From IMG/VR virus record IMGVR_UViG_3300030329_001504, positions 1 to 35,769 of that record: 35,769 nt of DNA. One strand, written 5' to 3'. Each line of letters opens with the position of its first letter. Within the stretch, counting starts at the first letter, position 1. A program made the translations under genes and the position numbers. The notes beneath the pieces are model-generated. The model saw only the letters and a program-made list of their open reading frames with translations. It did not search any database and was not told where the DNA came from. Shown here piece by piece: positions 5,690 to 14,211 of this stretch. The stretch comes from a virus.

Positions 5690-6382
5690 TTATGATTTTT
5701 TTAATGAATTAATAAAATAATTATATACATCAAAATCATCTTTTTTACTTTCGACATTCGGCAAAGTGACTTCATCAGTCGGCTTTGTGAACTCTATAAA
5801 TAGAGATTTCAATTTTAAAATCTCGCCTTCAATAGCATATCCCATTTCATCAGATATGTTACCTTTGCGAATGATTTTACATAAGTTGTCGTAGCGCTTT
5901 GATAATTTTTCAACATCTACATTGCCTTTAACATCCAAGATTTTAGCTTGGTCATTTGCAGCTAATGTAACAGCGCTAATTTCATATAGTTTAACTTCAC
6001 TTATTTCACGATAATCTCCTTTGTTTTCTTTTTGCATTGGCATAATTCCAACACTATTTTCTGTAAGAACACCACTTTTCATTAGTTCAACAACATCTTT
6101 ACCTAGTTGTGTTTTAGCGATTTCAGCAACAAATACCAACCCTTTATCATCTTCATACAACTCACGCATTTTGCCAATAGGCATATCCATTGAATGTTGG
6201 TATAAATATTTTACACGCTTACCATTTTCTTGAATGGTTTTCTTATATGCACCTTTGGTGATTATATCACCATCGGAATCTTTATTTCCAAAATAAGAAC
6301 CATAACCTTTTATGATTCCAGCGTACTCGTCAGCATCTAATAATTCGCCAACTGGCGCTTGTTTATATATAATAGTGTTCAT
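5690..6382 (-). CDS. HK97-family prohead protease (S78)
   Basis: 230 residues. The landmarks of the herpesvirus-like Ser protease fold are visible: GYGSYFGNKDSDGDIITKGA (24-45), LYQHSMDMPIG with catalytic His63, VLTENSVGIMP with the likely nucleophile Ser110, and LYEISAVTLAAN with an acidic residue near 134 and the conserved N. It cleaves the capsid delta domain and degrades itself inside the procapsid. It lies between the Mu F-like gene and the capsid gene, the usual position. The 80-residue C-terminal part is acidic/helical and may serve assembly. A TATATTTA hexamer-like element lies upstream but is not a good promoter. Confidence 0.93.
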   Translation of the reverse strand: MNTIIYKQAPVGELLDADEYAGIIKGYGSYFGNKDSDGDIITKGAYKKTIQENGKRVKYLYQHSMDMPIGKMRELYEDDKGLVFVAEIAKTQLGKDVVELMKSGVLTENSVGIMPMQKENKGDYREISEVKLYEISAVTLAANDQAKILDVKGNVDVEKLSKRYDNLCKIIRKGNISDEMGYAIEGEILKLKSLFIEFTKPTDEVTLPNVESKKDDFDVYNYFINSLKKS

Positions 6383-6419
6383 AACAAAAAATTTTTATAA
6401 ATATACGAAATATTTAACT

Positions 6420-7256
6420 TTAAATTATTGACGACCCAGACATACCAAAACCAATACTTTCAAAGTCATCAATAGCACTTGCATCATCAACTGGGAATGG
6501 TGCAACACTACATCTACAATTTATAACTTCATTAGCTGGTGCGCCTGGTTCACCAGGATATTGCATTTGATAACCCCCTACAAAAAATGGGTCATTATAA
6601 TTAACAACTTGTCCATCAGCTTCAGCGTGTGTATCTCTAGTTCTATCATCAAAAGATGCTATCCACTCTTTTTTCATTTCTTGTCCAGGAAAAACAGTCA
6701 AGGCACTTTGCATTGTCCCAAAATTAGCAGCATTAGTGGCTTCGGTTCTAACAAATCTTTCAGCTTGAAATTGTGAATAATGATTAAATGTTTTTCTTAA
6801 TATTCTAGCTTGTTGTGGCACACCTAACATCATAAATTCTGGGTCAGATAAAAAAGTATCTGCAATACGCATAAATGTTTTCCTTGCAGTATTTGAAACC
6901 ATCAATGCCCTAGCAGCACCGACTTGTGCGCCAAAATAAAAAAATCTTTCTTCCCAAAATACTTCATAATCAGTAATTGATAATTGTTTGTTTAATAGTT
7001 TTTTACTATTTCTAAAATACCATTTAGCAAAACGCATACCAACATCCCTATATAATTGTTTATATAGATTAATGAAATCTGACATCTTAAATATAAAGCT
7101 AGGTTGAGTTTGTTTATTTTTTAGAAATAAATCAATAGCAATATTATATTGCTCTTTATAGAAACGCTTTGTTTTAGCAATATTTTGGCGCTCTGCTATA
7201 TGCATTTGTTGTTCAAATGCTCTTTGCCAATTATCCTTTTGTCTTTGTGTCAACAT
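6420..7256 (-). CDS. Minor head protein, Mu gpF / SPP1 gp7-like
   Basis: 278 residues. The C-terminal half holds the Phage_Mu_F domain: ERFVRTEATNAANFGTM (about 165-181), EWIASFDDRTRDTHAEADGQ (about 195-214) and the Cys-containing end NEVINCRCS (about 243-251). Family members bind the portal or enter the procapsid in few copies and are needed for full infectivity. The N-terminal 150 residues are helical. It overlaps the portal gene by 26 bases and precedes the protease, the typical order portal, F-like, protease, capsid. Confidence 0.9.
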   Translation of the reverse strand: MLTQRQKDNWQRAFEQQMHIAERQNIAKTKRFYKEQYNIAIDLFLKNKQTQPSFIFKMSDFINLYKQLYRDVGMRFAKWYFRNSKKLLNKQLSITDYEVFWEERFFYFGAQVGAARALMVSNTARKTFMRIADTFLSDPEFMMLGVPQQARILRKTFNHYSQFQAERFVRTEATNAANFGTMQSALTVFPGQEMKKEWIASFDDRTRDTHAEADGQVVNYNDPFFVGGYQMQYPGEPGAPANEVINCRCSVAPFPVDDASAIDDFESIGFGMSGSSII

Positions 7257-8829
7257 ATTCTTTGTGTGATTTAAAAGGCATATAATATCCAGCTATTTTA
7301 TGACTTCCTTCACCACCAAGTTCAATGGCACGTTTTTCTGCTAACTCTTTTGTTTGAAATAAATCTTTTTCAGCTTCTATATCTACCAATTCTTTTTTAG
7401 GTTTTTCTTCTACTGGTTCTTTAACTTCTTCTTCATCTTGAACTAAATATTCTGATACATCTACATCTACTGGTTCATCTAATACTTGATTCATTTCGTT
7501 TTCCACACCATTTATCGGAAGTAGATTTGCTGGTATATAATAATCATTCATTGATTCATCATCTTCAACTTCACCATAATTCATTGCCATACGTTTTTCA
7601 TTTGGTGTTAACCACCACGACTTTGACATTTGGTCAACAACCTTATCGGTTTCTTCTTGAAGTTCTGGTATTACACTAAAATCAAAATCAATACAAAGTT
7701 TTTCGCCATACATAGGTGTTAACCATCTATTTAATTCATCACGTATTTTACATAATTCAGGAATAACAGCATTTTGATACAATGCCTTTTTTGCTTCCTT
7801 CATATTGTTGTAAGTGCTTGATTCTGTGTTGTTTAATAGTTGTACTGGGACACTATATATGTTACATAAATCTTTTATTGATGCATTGTATTGCTCTATT
7901 AATGATACATCACTTGCGTTTAATCCAAAATTAACCCAAGATAATTTCTTTGGTGTAATAATAATATCACCAGCATTATTAGCACCTTGATGTGATTGAC
8001 GAAATTTATCTTTTAATTGTTGTGCTTGTACTTCGTTTAAGTCACCTTCTTCAGACATCAACACACCACGTGCTGTTTGATTTTGCAGATATTTTACACC
8101 TGTTTGAACTGCTTCGTTGTTAGTGGTAAGAGAACGTAAACCAGCACGTAGTGGCGATTGTCCATATAAGTGTGTGCCTGTACCATTATAAAAGGGGTTA
8201 AAATCTTTAATATGACATATTTGTTCAGCTGGGATTTCATATGTGCCATTATATTGTATTTTATATTTTTCTACTGGTTGCATAATACCACCACTAATTA
8301 TTTCCATTATTTGTGATGGCATTACATATAATTCCTGGTATTTACCAAGATTAACACCAGTTTCAGGCGCTATTCCATAAATGTACCTGTTGCCAGTTAG
8401 TTTACCAAAAGCTATTAATTCTGTTAACCAAGTGCTATAAGATTGTGCTGGATTTGGTCTATTTAATAATTCGTGCAAATCTGTATCTTCAACTTCTGAT
8501 AATGCACGTTTGCGTAATACATTAGATTTTTGAATTATACCAGAATCATATACACCACTTGTTAATGATTTATAACGCTTATAGTCATTAGCGTTTTCTA
8601 TTTCATAAATTTGCAATGGTATTGTAGTTGCAGCTTTTGTAATTATATTAATTAACGCATATATAGTTGCGTTCTTTCTATATCCTTCATTGATATAGGA
8701 ATCATCATTTTCGTCATTCCAAACAACACTTTCACCAAGCCAATTATAAATTGCTCGATTATATTCTAGTGACGTTCTTTGGGCGCTTTTTGATAATAAG
8801 GATTTTAGTCGGTCAAAGATTGATGCCAT
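7231..8829 (-). CDS. Portal protein (HK97-type) with a C-terminal extra domain
   Basis: 532 residues. Residues 1 to about 420 match the HK97 portal family: YRKNATIYALINIITKAA (wing entry), LLNRPNPAQSYSTWL, GNRYIYGIAP, CHIKDFNPF, GQSPLRAG, then the clip/stem and ELNRWLTPMYGEKLCIDFDF. It forms the dodecameric DNA channel and the terminase docking site. After an acidic Val/Glu-rich linker (about 450-480) comes a small domain (FQTKELAEKRAIELGGEG ... YYMPFKSHKEY, about 487-527), a module that I have seen appended to phage portals but whose role is unknown. Overlap with the F-like gene indicates coupling. Confidence 0.93.
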   Translation of the reverse strand: MASIFDRLKSLLSKSAQRTSLEYNRAIYNWLGESVVWNDENDDSYINEGYRKNATIYALINIITKAATTIPLQIYEIENANDYKRYKSLTSGVYDSGIIQKSNVLRKRALSEVEDTDLHELLNRPNPAQSYSTWLTELIAFGKLTGNRYIYGIAPETGVNLGKYQELYVMPSQIMEIISGGIMQPVEKYKIQYNGTYEIPAEQICHIKDFNPFYNGTGTHLYGQSPLRAGLRSLTTNNEAVQTGVKYLQNQTARGVLMSEEGDLNEVQAQQLKDKFRQSHQGANNAGDIIITPKKLSWVNFGLNASDVSLIEQYNASIKDLCNIYSVPVQLLNNTESSTYNNMKEAKKALYQNAVIPELCKIRDELNRWLTPMYGEKLCIDFDFSVIPELQEETDKVVDQMSKSWWLTPNEKRMAMNYGEVEDDESMNDYYIPANLLPINGVENEMNQVLDEPVDVDVSEYLVQDEEEVKEPVEEKPKKELVDIEAEKDLFQTKELAEKRAIELGGEGSHKIAGYYMPFKSHKEYVDTKTKG

Positions 8830-8882
8830 AGTATTTTATGCCTATAATAATTTTTTTGTAAAAATACAAAATTTTAAAGTAA

Positions 8883-10241
8883 TTATACGACAAAGAAATT
8901 TCGTAACAAATTTCGCTCTATTGCATAGCTTGTTACATCAATATGTTCATCGTGTTTAGCATTTGGAAATGTAGCTACTTGTTGTAAATAAGCATCATTC
9001 CAATGGTCTTTAATTAAGTAAACACGACCACCTTCAATAAATGGTGAAGATGCTCTAGCACGTTCTATTTTAGAATATCTAACAAAATCTGTTTTTATCT
9101 CACTAACATTATAATTAGTTTCACGCCTTAATAATTGAACTAATGATTTACCACTTGCTTTTGGTTCTACTAAAATTATATTAACATCAACACCACAGCT
9201 TTTAATAAAGTTTGTTATAAATGATTTTAATTCTGGCATTTCTAAATATTTATCAATGCTTTTTAATACATATAGATTGTCACCACTTCGACCACTTATT
9301 TGAATCCCAGTTGGGTCATTCCTTGTATCTTTAGTATAAGCGCCATCAACATACATTTCCCATTGTACGTCTGTTGGAATTTCAGCTTTACTAATTATAT
9401 TAAACCATTCTTTACGCCATTCACCACCTTCTTCTGGTGCTGGTTCTTGCATATATTGACCAGCAAATGTATATCTATCTGCTTGTCTTATGTTCTCTAA
9501 CTCTTTAAAAGAATGTTTACTAGACCATAATGGTTTATTATCTTTATCAATAGCAGCTAACTTTAAATGATGCCATTTCTCACCACTATTACCATCTAAT
9601 AAAAACCCACTTAAATCATCTTCGTGTAATCGTTGCATTATAACGATTATAGGCACTTCCCTATCGTTAACCCTTGAACGAATAGTAGTATTATATCTAT
9701 TGTTAATAAACTTTCTTTTAACATCACTAATAGCATCATCTGGCTTTAATGGGTCATCAATTATTATAGCACCACCATTACCAGCACCAAAACCAGTAAT
9801 AGCCCCACCACTAGCTGTAGCATATACGCCACCACCTTGAATTGTGTACCATTTCTTTTGACTTTGACTATCTTTTTTTAATTGTAATTGCCATAATCTT
9901 TGGTATGAATCACTTTGAATATATTCCCTTGTTAAAGAACTATTATCAAGTGCTAATGCATCACTATAAGATAAATGAATGAATCTAGCTTTAGGATTGT
10001 TTGCTAATGTCCAGGATATGTACATTTTAACAGCCAATTCTGTCTTTCCATATCTAGGGGGTATATTTATAATTAAGCGTTTTATATCGCCTTTATTAAC
10101 CTTTTCTAATGTCTTTGCTAATGCTATATGAAATTTAGCAACTTCAAATCTAGCACCAGAATTTTCTTTAAATATATATCTAGTAAAGAATAAAAGAGAT
10201 TTTTCGCAATTCTCTTTAATTATGCTATTAATATTCGTCAT
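8883..10241 (-). CDS. terL: Terminase large subunit
   Basis: 452 residues. ATPase: Walker A variant PPRYGKTE (61-68), Walker B AIIIDDP (158-164) with the coupling segment MQRLHEDD (202-209). Nuclease: RNase H-like centre with Asp299 (MYVDGAYT), Glu359 (ILVEPKASGK) and Asp435 (HDEHIDVTSY). The enzyme pumps DNA into the procapsid and cuts concatemers. Its ATG overlaps the small subunit gene by 14 bases. The packaging mechanism (cos or headful) cannot be decided from this alone; absence of visible terminal repeats and the split gene at the window ends are compatible with headful packaging or circular assembly. Confidence 0.95.
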   Translation of the reverse strand: MTNINSIIKENCEKSLLFFTRYIFKENSGARFEVAKFHIALAKTLEKVNKGDIKRLIINIPPRYGKTELAVKMYISWTLANNPKARFIHLSYSDALALDNSSLTREYIQSDSYQRLWQLQLKKDSQSQKKWYTIQGGGVYATASGGAITGFGAGNGGAIIIDDPLKPDDAISDVKRKFINNRYNTTIRSRVNDREVPIIVIMQRLHEDDLSGFLLDGNSGEKWHHLKLAAIDKDNKPLWSSKHSFKELENIRQADRYTFAGQYMQEPAPEEGGEWRKEWFNIISKAEIPTDVQWEMYVDGAYTKDTRNDPTGIQISGRSGDNLYVLKSIDKYLEMPELKSFITNFIKSCGVDVNIILVEPKASGKSLVQLLRRETNYNVSEIKTDFVRYSKIERARASSPFIEGGRVYLIKDHWNDAYLQQVATFPNAKHDEHIDVTSYAIERNLLRNFFVV

Positions 10242-10608
10242 TTAATATATCGTCAATTTTGGCTCTAGCTTCTGGCGATATTTTACTTGTACTTATATCA
10301 GCTTCGACTTGTATATTTTGACGTTCAATATATCCCCTTTTGCGACCTCTTGTTTTTAATAGAAATATAGTTGCTGTTGTATTGCCTTCCTGGATTTGTT
10401 GATGCAAATTAGTTTCAGCAAAATCTAACATTAGGTTTTCCAAGTCATCAACCTTTTGTTTATATTCAGAATCCGTCTTTAACCATTCATAATGTGTTGA
10501 ACGATTAATACCAGCCATAGTAGCAGCAGTAGATACAACCCCCATTGTTTTTTCAAGGGCTTGAATCATTGCTTTTTTCAGTGTTGGATTTTGTCGTTTC
10601 CTTCCCAT
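10228..10608 (-). CDS. terS: Terminase small subunit-like protein
   Basis: 126 residues. A helix-turn-helix at about 10-45 (KKAMIQALEKTMGVVSTAAT, then MAGINRSTHYEWLKTDSEY) matches the N-terminal DNA-binding part of small terminases (helix-turn-helix with a H-Y-x-W recognition helix), followed by a helical oligomerisation region (about 50-90) and a tail ending DILNDEY. It recognises phage DNA for packaging. It directly precedes and overlaps the large subunit, which makes the assignment safe. A candidate promoter (10636-10666) lies 27 bases upstream. Confidence 0.85.
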   Translation of the reverse strand: MGRKRQNPTLKKAMIQALEKTMGVVSTAATMAGINRSTHYEWLKTDSEYKQKVDDLENLMLDFAETNLHQQIQEGNTTATIFLLKTRGRKRGYIERQNIQVEADISTSKISPEARAKIDDILNDEY

Positions 10609-10611
10609 ATT

Positions 10612-10812
10612 TTAACTATATTTTTGGTAAAGATACAAATATAATTCCCAAATTTTTAGATGCAATTCGTCCTTCTTATATGTTTTTGGTGATACTTTAC
10701 GTTTATTTTTATTTACTATTTCAATTTTTGTACCACGTTTTGTAGGCAATGCGCTAACTAAAATATCATTATTAATACACCATTGGATTGCTTTATAATG
10801 TTTTCTAGTCAT
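10612..10812 (-). CDS. Small basic protein preceding the terminase genes
   Basis: 66 residues from ATG 10810-10812 (TRKHYKAIQWCINNDILVSA). A longer frame starting at 10836 would begin inside the terminator stem and run through the TATATTTG element, so the internal ATG is the better start. The C-terminal half is rich in Lys and Tyr. No domain recognised; location next to terS suggests a role in packaging or DNA recognition, without direct evidence. The ATG is only 3 bases after the -7 element. Confidence 0.6.
   Translation of the reverse strand: MTRKHYKAIQWCINNDILVSALPTKRGTKIEIVNKNKRKVSPKTYKKDELHLKIWELYLYLYQKYS
10636..10666 (-). promoter_or_regulatory. Promoter candidate ATTG - N19 - TATATTTG for terminase/head operon
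   Basis: Minus strand -7 TATATTTG at 10636-10643 and ATTG (one mismatch to TTTG) at 10663-10666, spaced 19 bases. It lies within the end of the 66-residue gene, 27 bases before the terS ATG, and would serve the operon from terS to the capsid gene. Confidence 0.5.
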
Positions 10813-10815
10813 ATG

Positions 10816-10823
10816 CAAATATA
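10816..10823 (-). promoter_or_regulatory. -7 element TATATTTG abutting a terminator
   Basis: Perfect TAnnTTTG on the minus strand, starting directly after the T-run of the terminator at 10824-10850 and ending 3 bases before the ATG at 10812. No -33 TTTG at the usual distance. Suggests a leaderless transcript for the 66-residue gene. Confidence 0.45.
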
Positions 10824-10850
10824 AAAAAACCCCCACATTTTTGTAGGGGT
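10824..10850 (-). terminator. Intrinsic terminator after the 270-residue gene
   Basis: Minus strand: ACCCC-T-ACA, loop AAAA, TGT-G-GGGGT (eight pairs around one mismatch), followed by a T-run. It separates the replication region from the packaging/head operon, 49 bases after the stop at 10899. Confidence 0.85.
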
Positions 10851-10898
10851 TTTAAAATTAAGTTAGTGTAACTTTTTACGTTTCCTATTTCTTAATTT

Positions 10899-11711
10899 TT
10901 ATTGTTCATCGTTTTCAATTAATTCTTTAGTTGTTTTATTGGCTGTGACAAAACTCCAAATCATATCAAAGAAAGCATCTGTTTTAAGATTTTTTGTAAC
11001 AACTCTTGGCTCTGTAAAACCTCTTGATTTGATAAATGAACATTTAATTGACTTATCATTAACTTTGTCAATTCTAAACGTTTCTGCATATTCATAAGAA
11101 TAATTGCCATTACCCCACCACATTTGAGCTTCAAAATTCAAATCATTATTTAATAAAGTTTCAATTATTTCTAAATTTTTTACTTCAGTAATATCTTTAT
11201 AAATTCTTGAATTTTCTCCTTCCAATTCCCATTTTTTTGAATTTATTGACAATGCAAAATCTTCTTCTTCACCTAAATGTATTGAGTTAGCTATTGTTGA
11301 TAATTCTTTTTGATATTCTTCAGTTAAGTAAGGTGTTAATTGTAATGCCTTAATTCTGTTTTCTAAATTAAATCTTGGCTCTTTCCAAGAGAGTTGATTA
11401 TGATAACTACCTGAACTGAATGATGACATATTAACTTCAAATCTTAAGTTAAACTCATCATATCTTCTACCAAATAAATATTGACCCTCACATACTTGTA
11501 AATCATTAACTGCTAAATCCATTTTTAATATGTTGTCAAAAAATTCACCTGTATTAATTGAAGTAATATCAACACCTGTATCTTCTTTTATAACTTCTGT
11601 TATTAATGATTTAACAGCTTCACTTTTAAGGCATTTAAAATCAAAAACAACGTGGTCAAAACCTTCAATTGTTTTTTTGTTTCTTTCGTGTAATAAATTT
11701 AAATTTTTCAT
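10899..11711 (-). CDS. Unknown 270-residue protein (early-region partner 2)
   Basis: 270 residues, no signal peptide, no membrane segment and no motif I recognise. It is acidic, with an aromatic-rich middle (EAQMWWGNGNYSYEYAETFR, about 195-214) and an N-terminal FDHVVFDFKCLKSEAVKSLI segment that looks like an alpha/beta start. It follows the 104-residue gene by 5 bases behind the leader AACAATAAAAACTAAACAAA and ends at a strong terminator, so the two form the last unit of the replication region. A host takeover or anti-defence role would be a guess. Confidence 0.65.
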   Translation of the reverse strand: MKNLNLLHERNKKTIEGFDHVVFDFKCLKSEAVKSLITEVIKEDTGVDITSINTGEFFDNILKMDLAVNDLQVCEGQYLFGRRYDEFNLRFEVNMSSFSSGSYHNQLSWKEPRFNLENRIKALQLTPYLTEEYQKELSTIANSIHLGEEEDFALSINSKKWELEGENSRIYKDITEVKNLEIIETLLNNDLNFEAQMWWGNGNYSYEYAETFRIDKVNDKSIKCSFIKSRGFTEPRVVTKNLKTDAFFDMIWSFVTANKTTKELIENDEQ

Positions 11712-11716
11712 TTTGT

Positions 11717-12031
11717 TTAGTTTTTATTGTTATTAATTGTTTTTTCAGTATCAATATATTCTCCTTCTGCATTTACTAATTTAATAAATCTTAAAGCATT
11801 TGATTTTCTGCTAAATCTTATCTCATTAGTACAAATTTTTCTAGGTTCAAAATCCATTTCATCATTCCATTCAGGAGAAATAAATTTATATTCTACATAA
11901 TGACAACCTCTATTAGAATAACTTAATTTAGCACCAAATATTTCTGTAGTGTCTTTATTGGAAATATATATTAAAGGATTATCCCCTCTAGTTGAGTATA
12001 TCATTTTATTATAAACATCAATTATTTTCAT
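11717..12031 (-). CDS. Unknown 104-residue protein (early-region partner 1)
   Basis: 104 residues, soluble, mostly beta by composition (DNPLIYISNKDTTEIFGAKL, then RGCHYVEYKFISPEW), with NEIRFSRKSNALRFIKLV near the C-terminus. No recognised family. Its control region (TATATTTG and leader AATTAAAACAATAAAA) closely resembles that of the accessory-island gene at 4093-4320. It is followed by the 270-residue gene, probably on the same transcript. No function can be assigned. Confidence 0.65.
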   Translation of the reverse strand: MKIIDVYNKMIYSTRGDNPLIYISNKDTTEIFGAKLSYSNRGCHYVEYKFISPEWNDEMDFEPRKICTNEIRFSRKSNALRFIKLVNAEGEYIDTEKTINNNKN

Positions 12032-12060
12032 TTTTTTATTGTTTTAATTGTTTGATATAC

Positions 12061-12068
12061 CAAATATA
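12061..12068 (-). promoter_or_regulatory. -7 element TATATTTG before the unknown gene pair
   Basis: Perfect TAnnTTTG on the minus strand, 29 bases before the ATG at 12031. The expected -33 position is inside a T/A tract with no TTTG. The surrounding sequence (blocks TTTTTTAAAGTTTTTTTT and AAAATATTTTC on the plus strand) is shared with the promoter region at 4321-4400. Confidence 0.5.
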
Positions 12069-12147
12069 CAACCCTTTTTTAAAATAAAAAAAATATTTTC
12101 ACTTTTTTTTAAAGTTTTTTTTCAGTTTAACCTGTTGGGAAGGTATT

Positions 12148-13833
12148 TTAAAATGGAATATTTGTGTCTTTTATTACCTCTAATGTCTTATTTTCTGCAT
12201 TTAATGGCTTATAAACACCCCCATTATAGAAGTCAGGGGCTACATCAAAATCGCCTAATTGACCATTTTCTTTTCGTTTTACCTTTTCAATATATATTTT
12301 TATAACATCGCTTTTATATTTAGATTTTTGCCCTATGCATCTATATATAATTAATCCATTATATGCTTTATTGAAGAAATCAGCTGACCCAGAAATATCA
12401 TACAATGTAGGTTTTCTATATGTACCCTCAATAGATTCTATTTTTCTAGGGTGTGCCACTAAAAAAAGGTGTGTTTTTGTTTGTTGACAGAATTGTGTTA
12501 TTTGTGATAATATTCTGCCTACATATGAATAGTCACGCTGGGCAGAATGGTCTAACATATTATAAGGGTCAATCACGCATATGTTTATACCTTTTTGAAA
12601 AACAAGTTCTTTAAATGCTTTTAAAATGCCTTTTAATGTAAGATTTTCCAAATCTATTTTAACCCAATTAAAATGTTCTTGTATAAAATCTTTAGTATTA
12701 TTTAAATCATCATTGGTACAATTTTTGGCATTTAATTTATTTGCTATTCTTTTAATGTGTCCTTCATAAGGAAATGATTCAGGCGAAAACATAGCACATC
12801 TGAAACCATATTTTGTTGCCATATTACAACATATTTGGTCAACAATATCACTTTTACCACTATTAGGTATGCCAGTTACAACAGTCCATTCACCAAATGC
12901 TAGTTTAAAGTAATTGTCTGAATTGCCTAATCCAATAGAATAATTTTTTATACCCTTTTCATTATAGTTTAAAACATTATTCCAAATGTTATCTAAATTT
13001 AAAACACCTTCTAATGGAAAGTTTTTAGCGTTTTTTATTAAATCTCTTAACACATCTTTACCACCTTGCACCAAAGTATCATTTGCATCTTTATATTCGC
13101 CAAAATCAACGTATTTACATTTGTAATAACCAAAACGTCTAGCAAGTTCGTTTCTTAATAATAAACCAGCTTCATCATTATCAGTACATAAGACAATAAT
13201 TTTCTTATTTAGAAAGTATTTGTAGCAATTATCTAAATATTCTAATTTTTGATTTCCTTTGGATGCACCATTAGGCACACTACATACGCTATATAGACCA
13301 GCTTCGTGTAAACTTAATGCATCAATTTCGCCTTCAACTATATAAACAATATCTAATTTTTTAATATTATCTAATCCATAGAAAATTAATTCTGCACCAG
13401 AAACCATTTTAAAATTCTTTTGCGAATCTCTATATTTTACATTTACTAATTGATTATCACGATAATAATTGAAATTTATTACACGCCTTTTTTTGTTTAC
13501 CTGTGGCATATATTCTAATGATTCGCCTATTTTCCAATGTAATAATGTGCTTTCGCTAATACCTCTAGCATCGAACCATTTTAAAACCCTTTCGTTTATG
13601 CCTGTGGATTCTCTATGTGGTAAGGCATAATCAATTCTGGTAGAAAACTTTGATGCGCTTCCAGCCCATCCACAGTGGTGGCAATTATATAGTCCTTTGT
13701 CCACATCAACAGATAAACATCGTTCTTTTTTGTTTCTTCTATCATTAGAACACTTTGGGCAAATTGTTTTGAATTGACCATTTCTTTTTTTTATAGTAAT
13801 ACCTAGATTACTTAATTCATTGTAATAACTCAT
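12148..13833 (-). CDS. Primase-helicase (T7 gp4-like: Zn finger, TOPRIM, DnaB-type ATPase)
   Basis: 561 residues. Domains in order: a zinc finger with C25-x2-C28 and C51-x2-C54 (CHC2-like template-recognition module); a TOPRIM domain with VEGEID (166-171) and TDNDEAG (217-223); a RecA/DnaB-type helicase with Walker A GIPNSGKS (321-328), Walker B ICVIDP (418-423) and LFLVAHPRK (456-464). The combination is that of T7 gp4 and Twinkle: one protein that primes and unwinds at the replication fork. It has its own TATATTTG 20 bases upstream. No DNA polymerase gene is present in the window, so host polymerase is probably used. Confidence 0.92.
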   Translation of the reverse strand: MSYYNELSNLGITIKKRNGQFKTICPKCSNDRRNKKERCLSVDVDKGLYNCHHCGWAGSASKFSTRIDYALPHRESTGINERVLKWFDARGISESTLLHWKIGESLEYMPQVNKKRRVINFNYYRDNQLVNVKYRDSQKNFKMVSGAELIFYGLDNIKKLDIVYIVEGEIDALSLHEAGLYSVCSVPNGASKGNQKLEYLDNCYKYFLNKKIIVLCTDNDEAGLLLRNELARRFGYYKCKYVDFGEYKDANDTLVQGGKDVLRDLIKNAKNFPLEGVLNLDNIWNNVLNYNEKGIKNYSIGLGNSDNYFKLAFGEWTVVTGIPNSGKSDIVDQICCNMATKYGFRCAMFSPESFPYEGHIKRIANKLNAKNCTNDDLNNTKDFIQEHFNWVKIDLENLTLKGILKAFKELVFQKGINICVIDPYNMLDHSAQRDYSYVGRILSQITQFCQQTKTHLFLVAHPRKIESIEGTYRKPTLYDISGSADFFNKAYNGLIIYRCIGQKSKYKSDVIKIYIEKVKRKENGQLGDFDVAPDFYNGGVYKPLNAENKTLEVIKDTNIPF

Positions 13834-13853
13834 TGTTTTATTTTATTGTTTAA

Positions 13854-13861
13854 CAAATATA
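13854..13861 (-). promoter_or_regulatory. -7 element TATATTTG before the primase-helicase gene
   Basis: Perfect TAnnTTTG in the short gap between the PD-(D/E)XK gene and the primase-helicase, 20 bases before its ATG, followed by the leader AAACAATAAAATAAAACA. No clear -33 box. Confidence 0.45.
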
Positions 13862-13866
13862 CCTAA

Positions 13867-14211
13867 TTATATTTTTTCTAGTGGCACTAGAACACCACTT
13901 GAAGTGTTATTGTCACCCCCTTTAATATCTCTTTTAGTGTTTAAATACTTACGACATATTTCTTTTAATTTTTTTGTTGCTATTAATTTAATTTTTTCAT
14001 TACTAATAATAAATGCATACCAATCAGATTGACTTATAGATATACCACTTGGTTTATTTCTGCTAGAATATTCTACAAATATATTACCTGTTTTTTCAGC
14101 TTGAAAATCTGTTTTTACTTCAATCTTTTTATCTTTTAAAATCCTTGATAAATGTTTTTCGCCTAATTGACCAAGTTTTAAATCATATTTAAAGTCAGAA
14201 TTAAAGTGCAT
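13867..14211 (-). CDS. PD-(D/E)XK nuclease-like protein
   Basis: 114 residues. The core is visible: YDLKLGQLGEKHL with Glu18, then KKIEVKTDFQ with E31-x-K33, then TGNIFVEYSS, then SGISISQSDWYAFI. This arrangement matches a phage-borne PD-(D/E)XK nuclease group with 'EVKTD...TGN...E' and 'T/S-x-x-D-W-Y/W'. The predicted reaction is metal-dependent DNA cleavage, perhaps of recombination or replication intermediates. The gene lies between the replication initiator (11-base overlap) and the primase-helicase. Substrate unknown. Confidence 0.75.
   Translation of the reverse strand: MHFNSDFKYDLKLGQLGEKHLSRILKDKKIEVKTDFQAEKTGNIFVEYSSRNKPSGISISQSDWYAFIISNEKIKLIATKKLKEICRKYLNTKRDIKGGDNNTSSGVLVPLEKI

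Noticed and set aside
10813-10836. N-terminal extension of the 66-residue gene from ATG 10836
   Set aside because: The extra codons lie in the terminator arm and the TATATTTG box; the ATG at 10812 is preferred.
12048-12305. 85-residue plus-strand ORF across the primase-helicase end
   Set aside because: Made of Phe/Leu from A/T tracts; overlaps promoter and coding sequence on the other strand.
13596-13781. 61-residue minus-strand ORF inside the primase-helicase zinc-finger region
   Set aside because: Alternative frame of a region with well-supported coding (four Cys in register).
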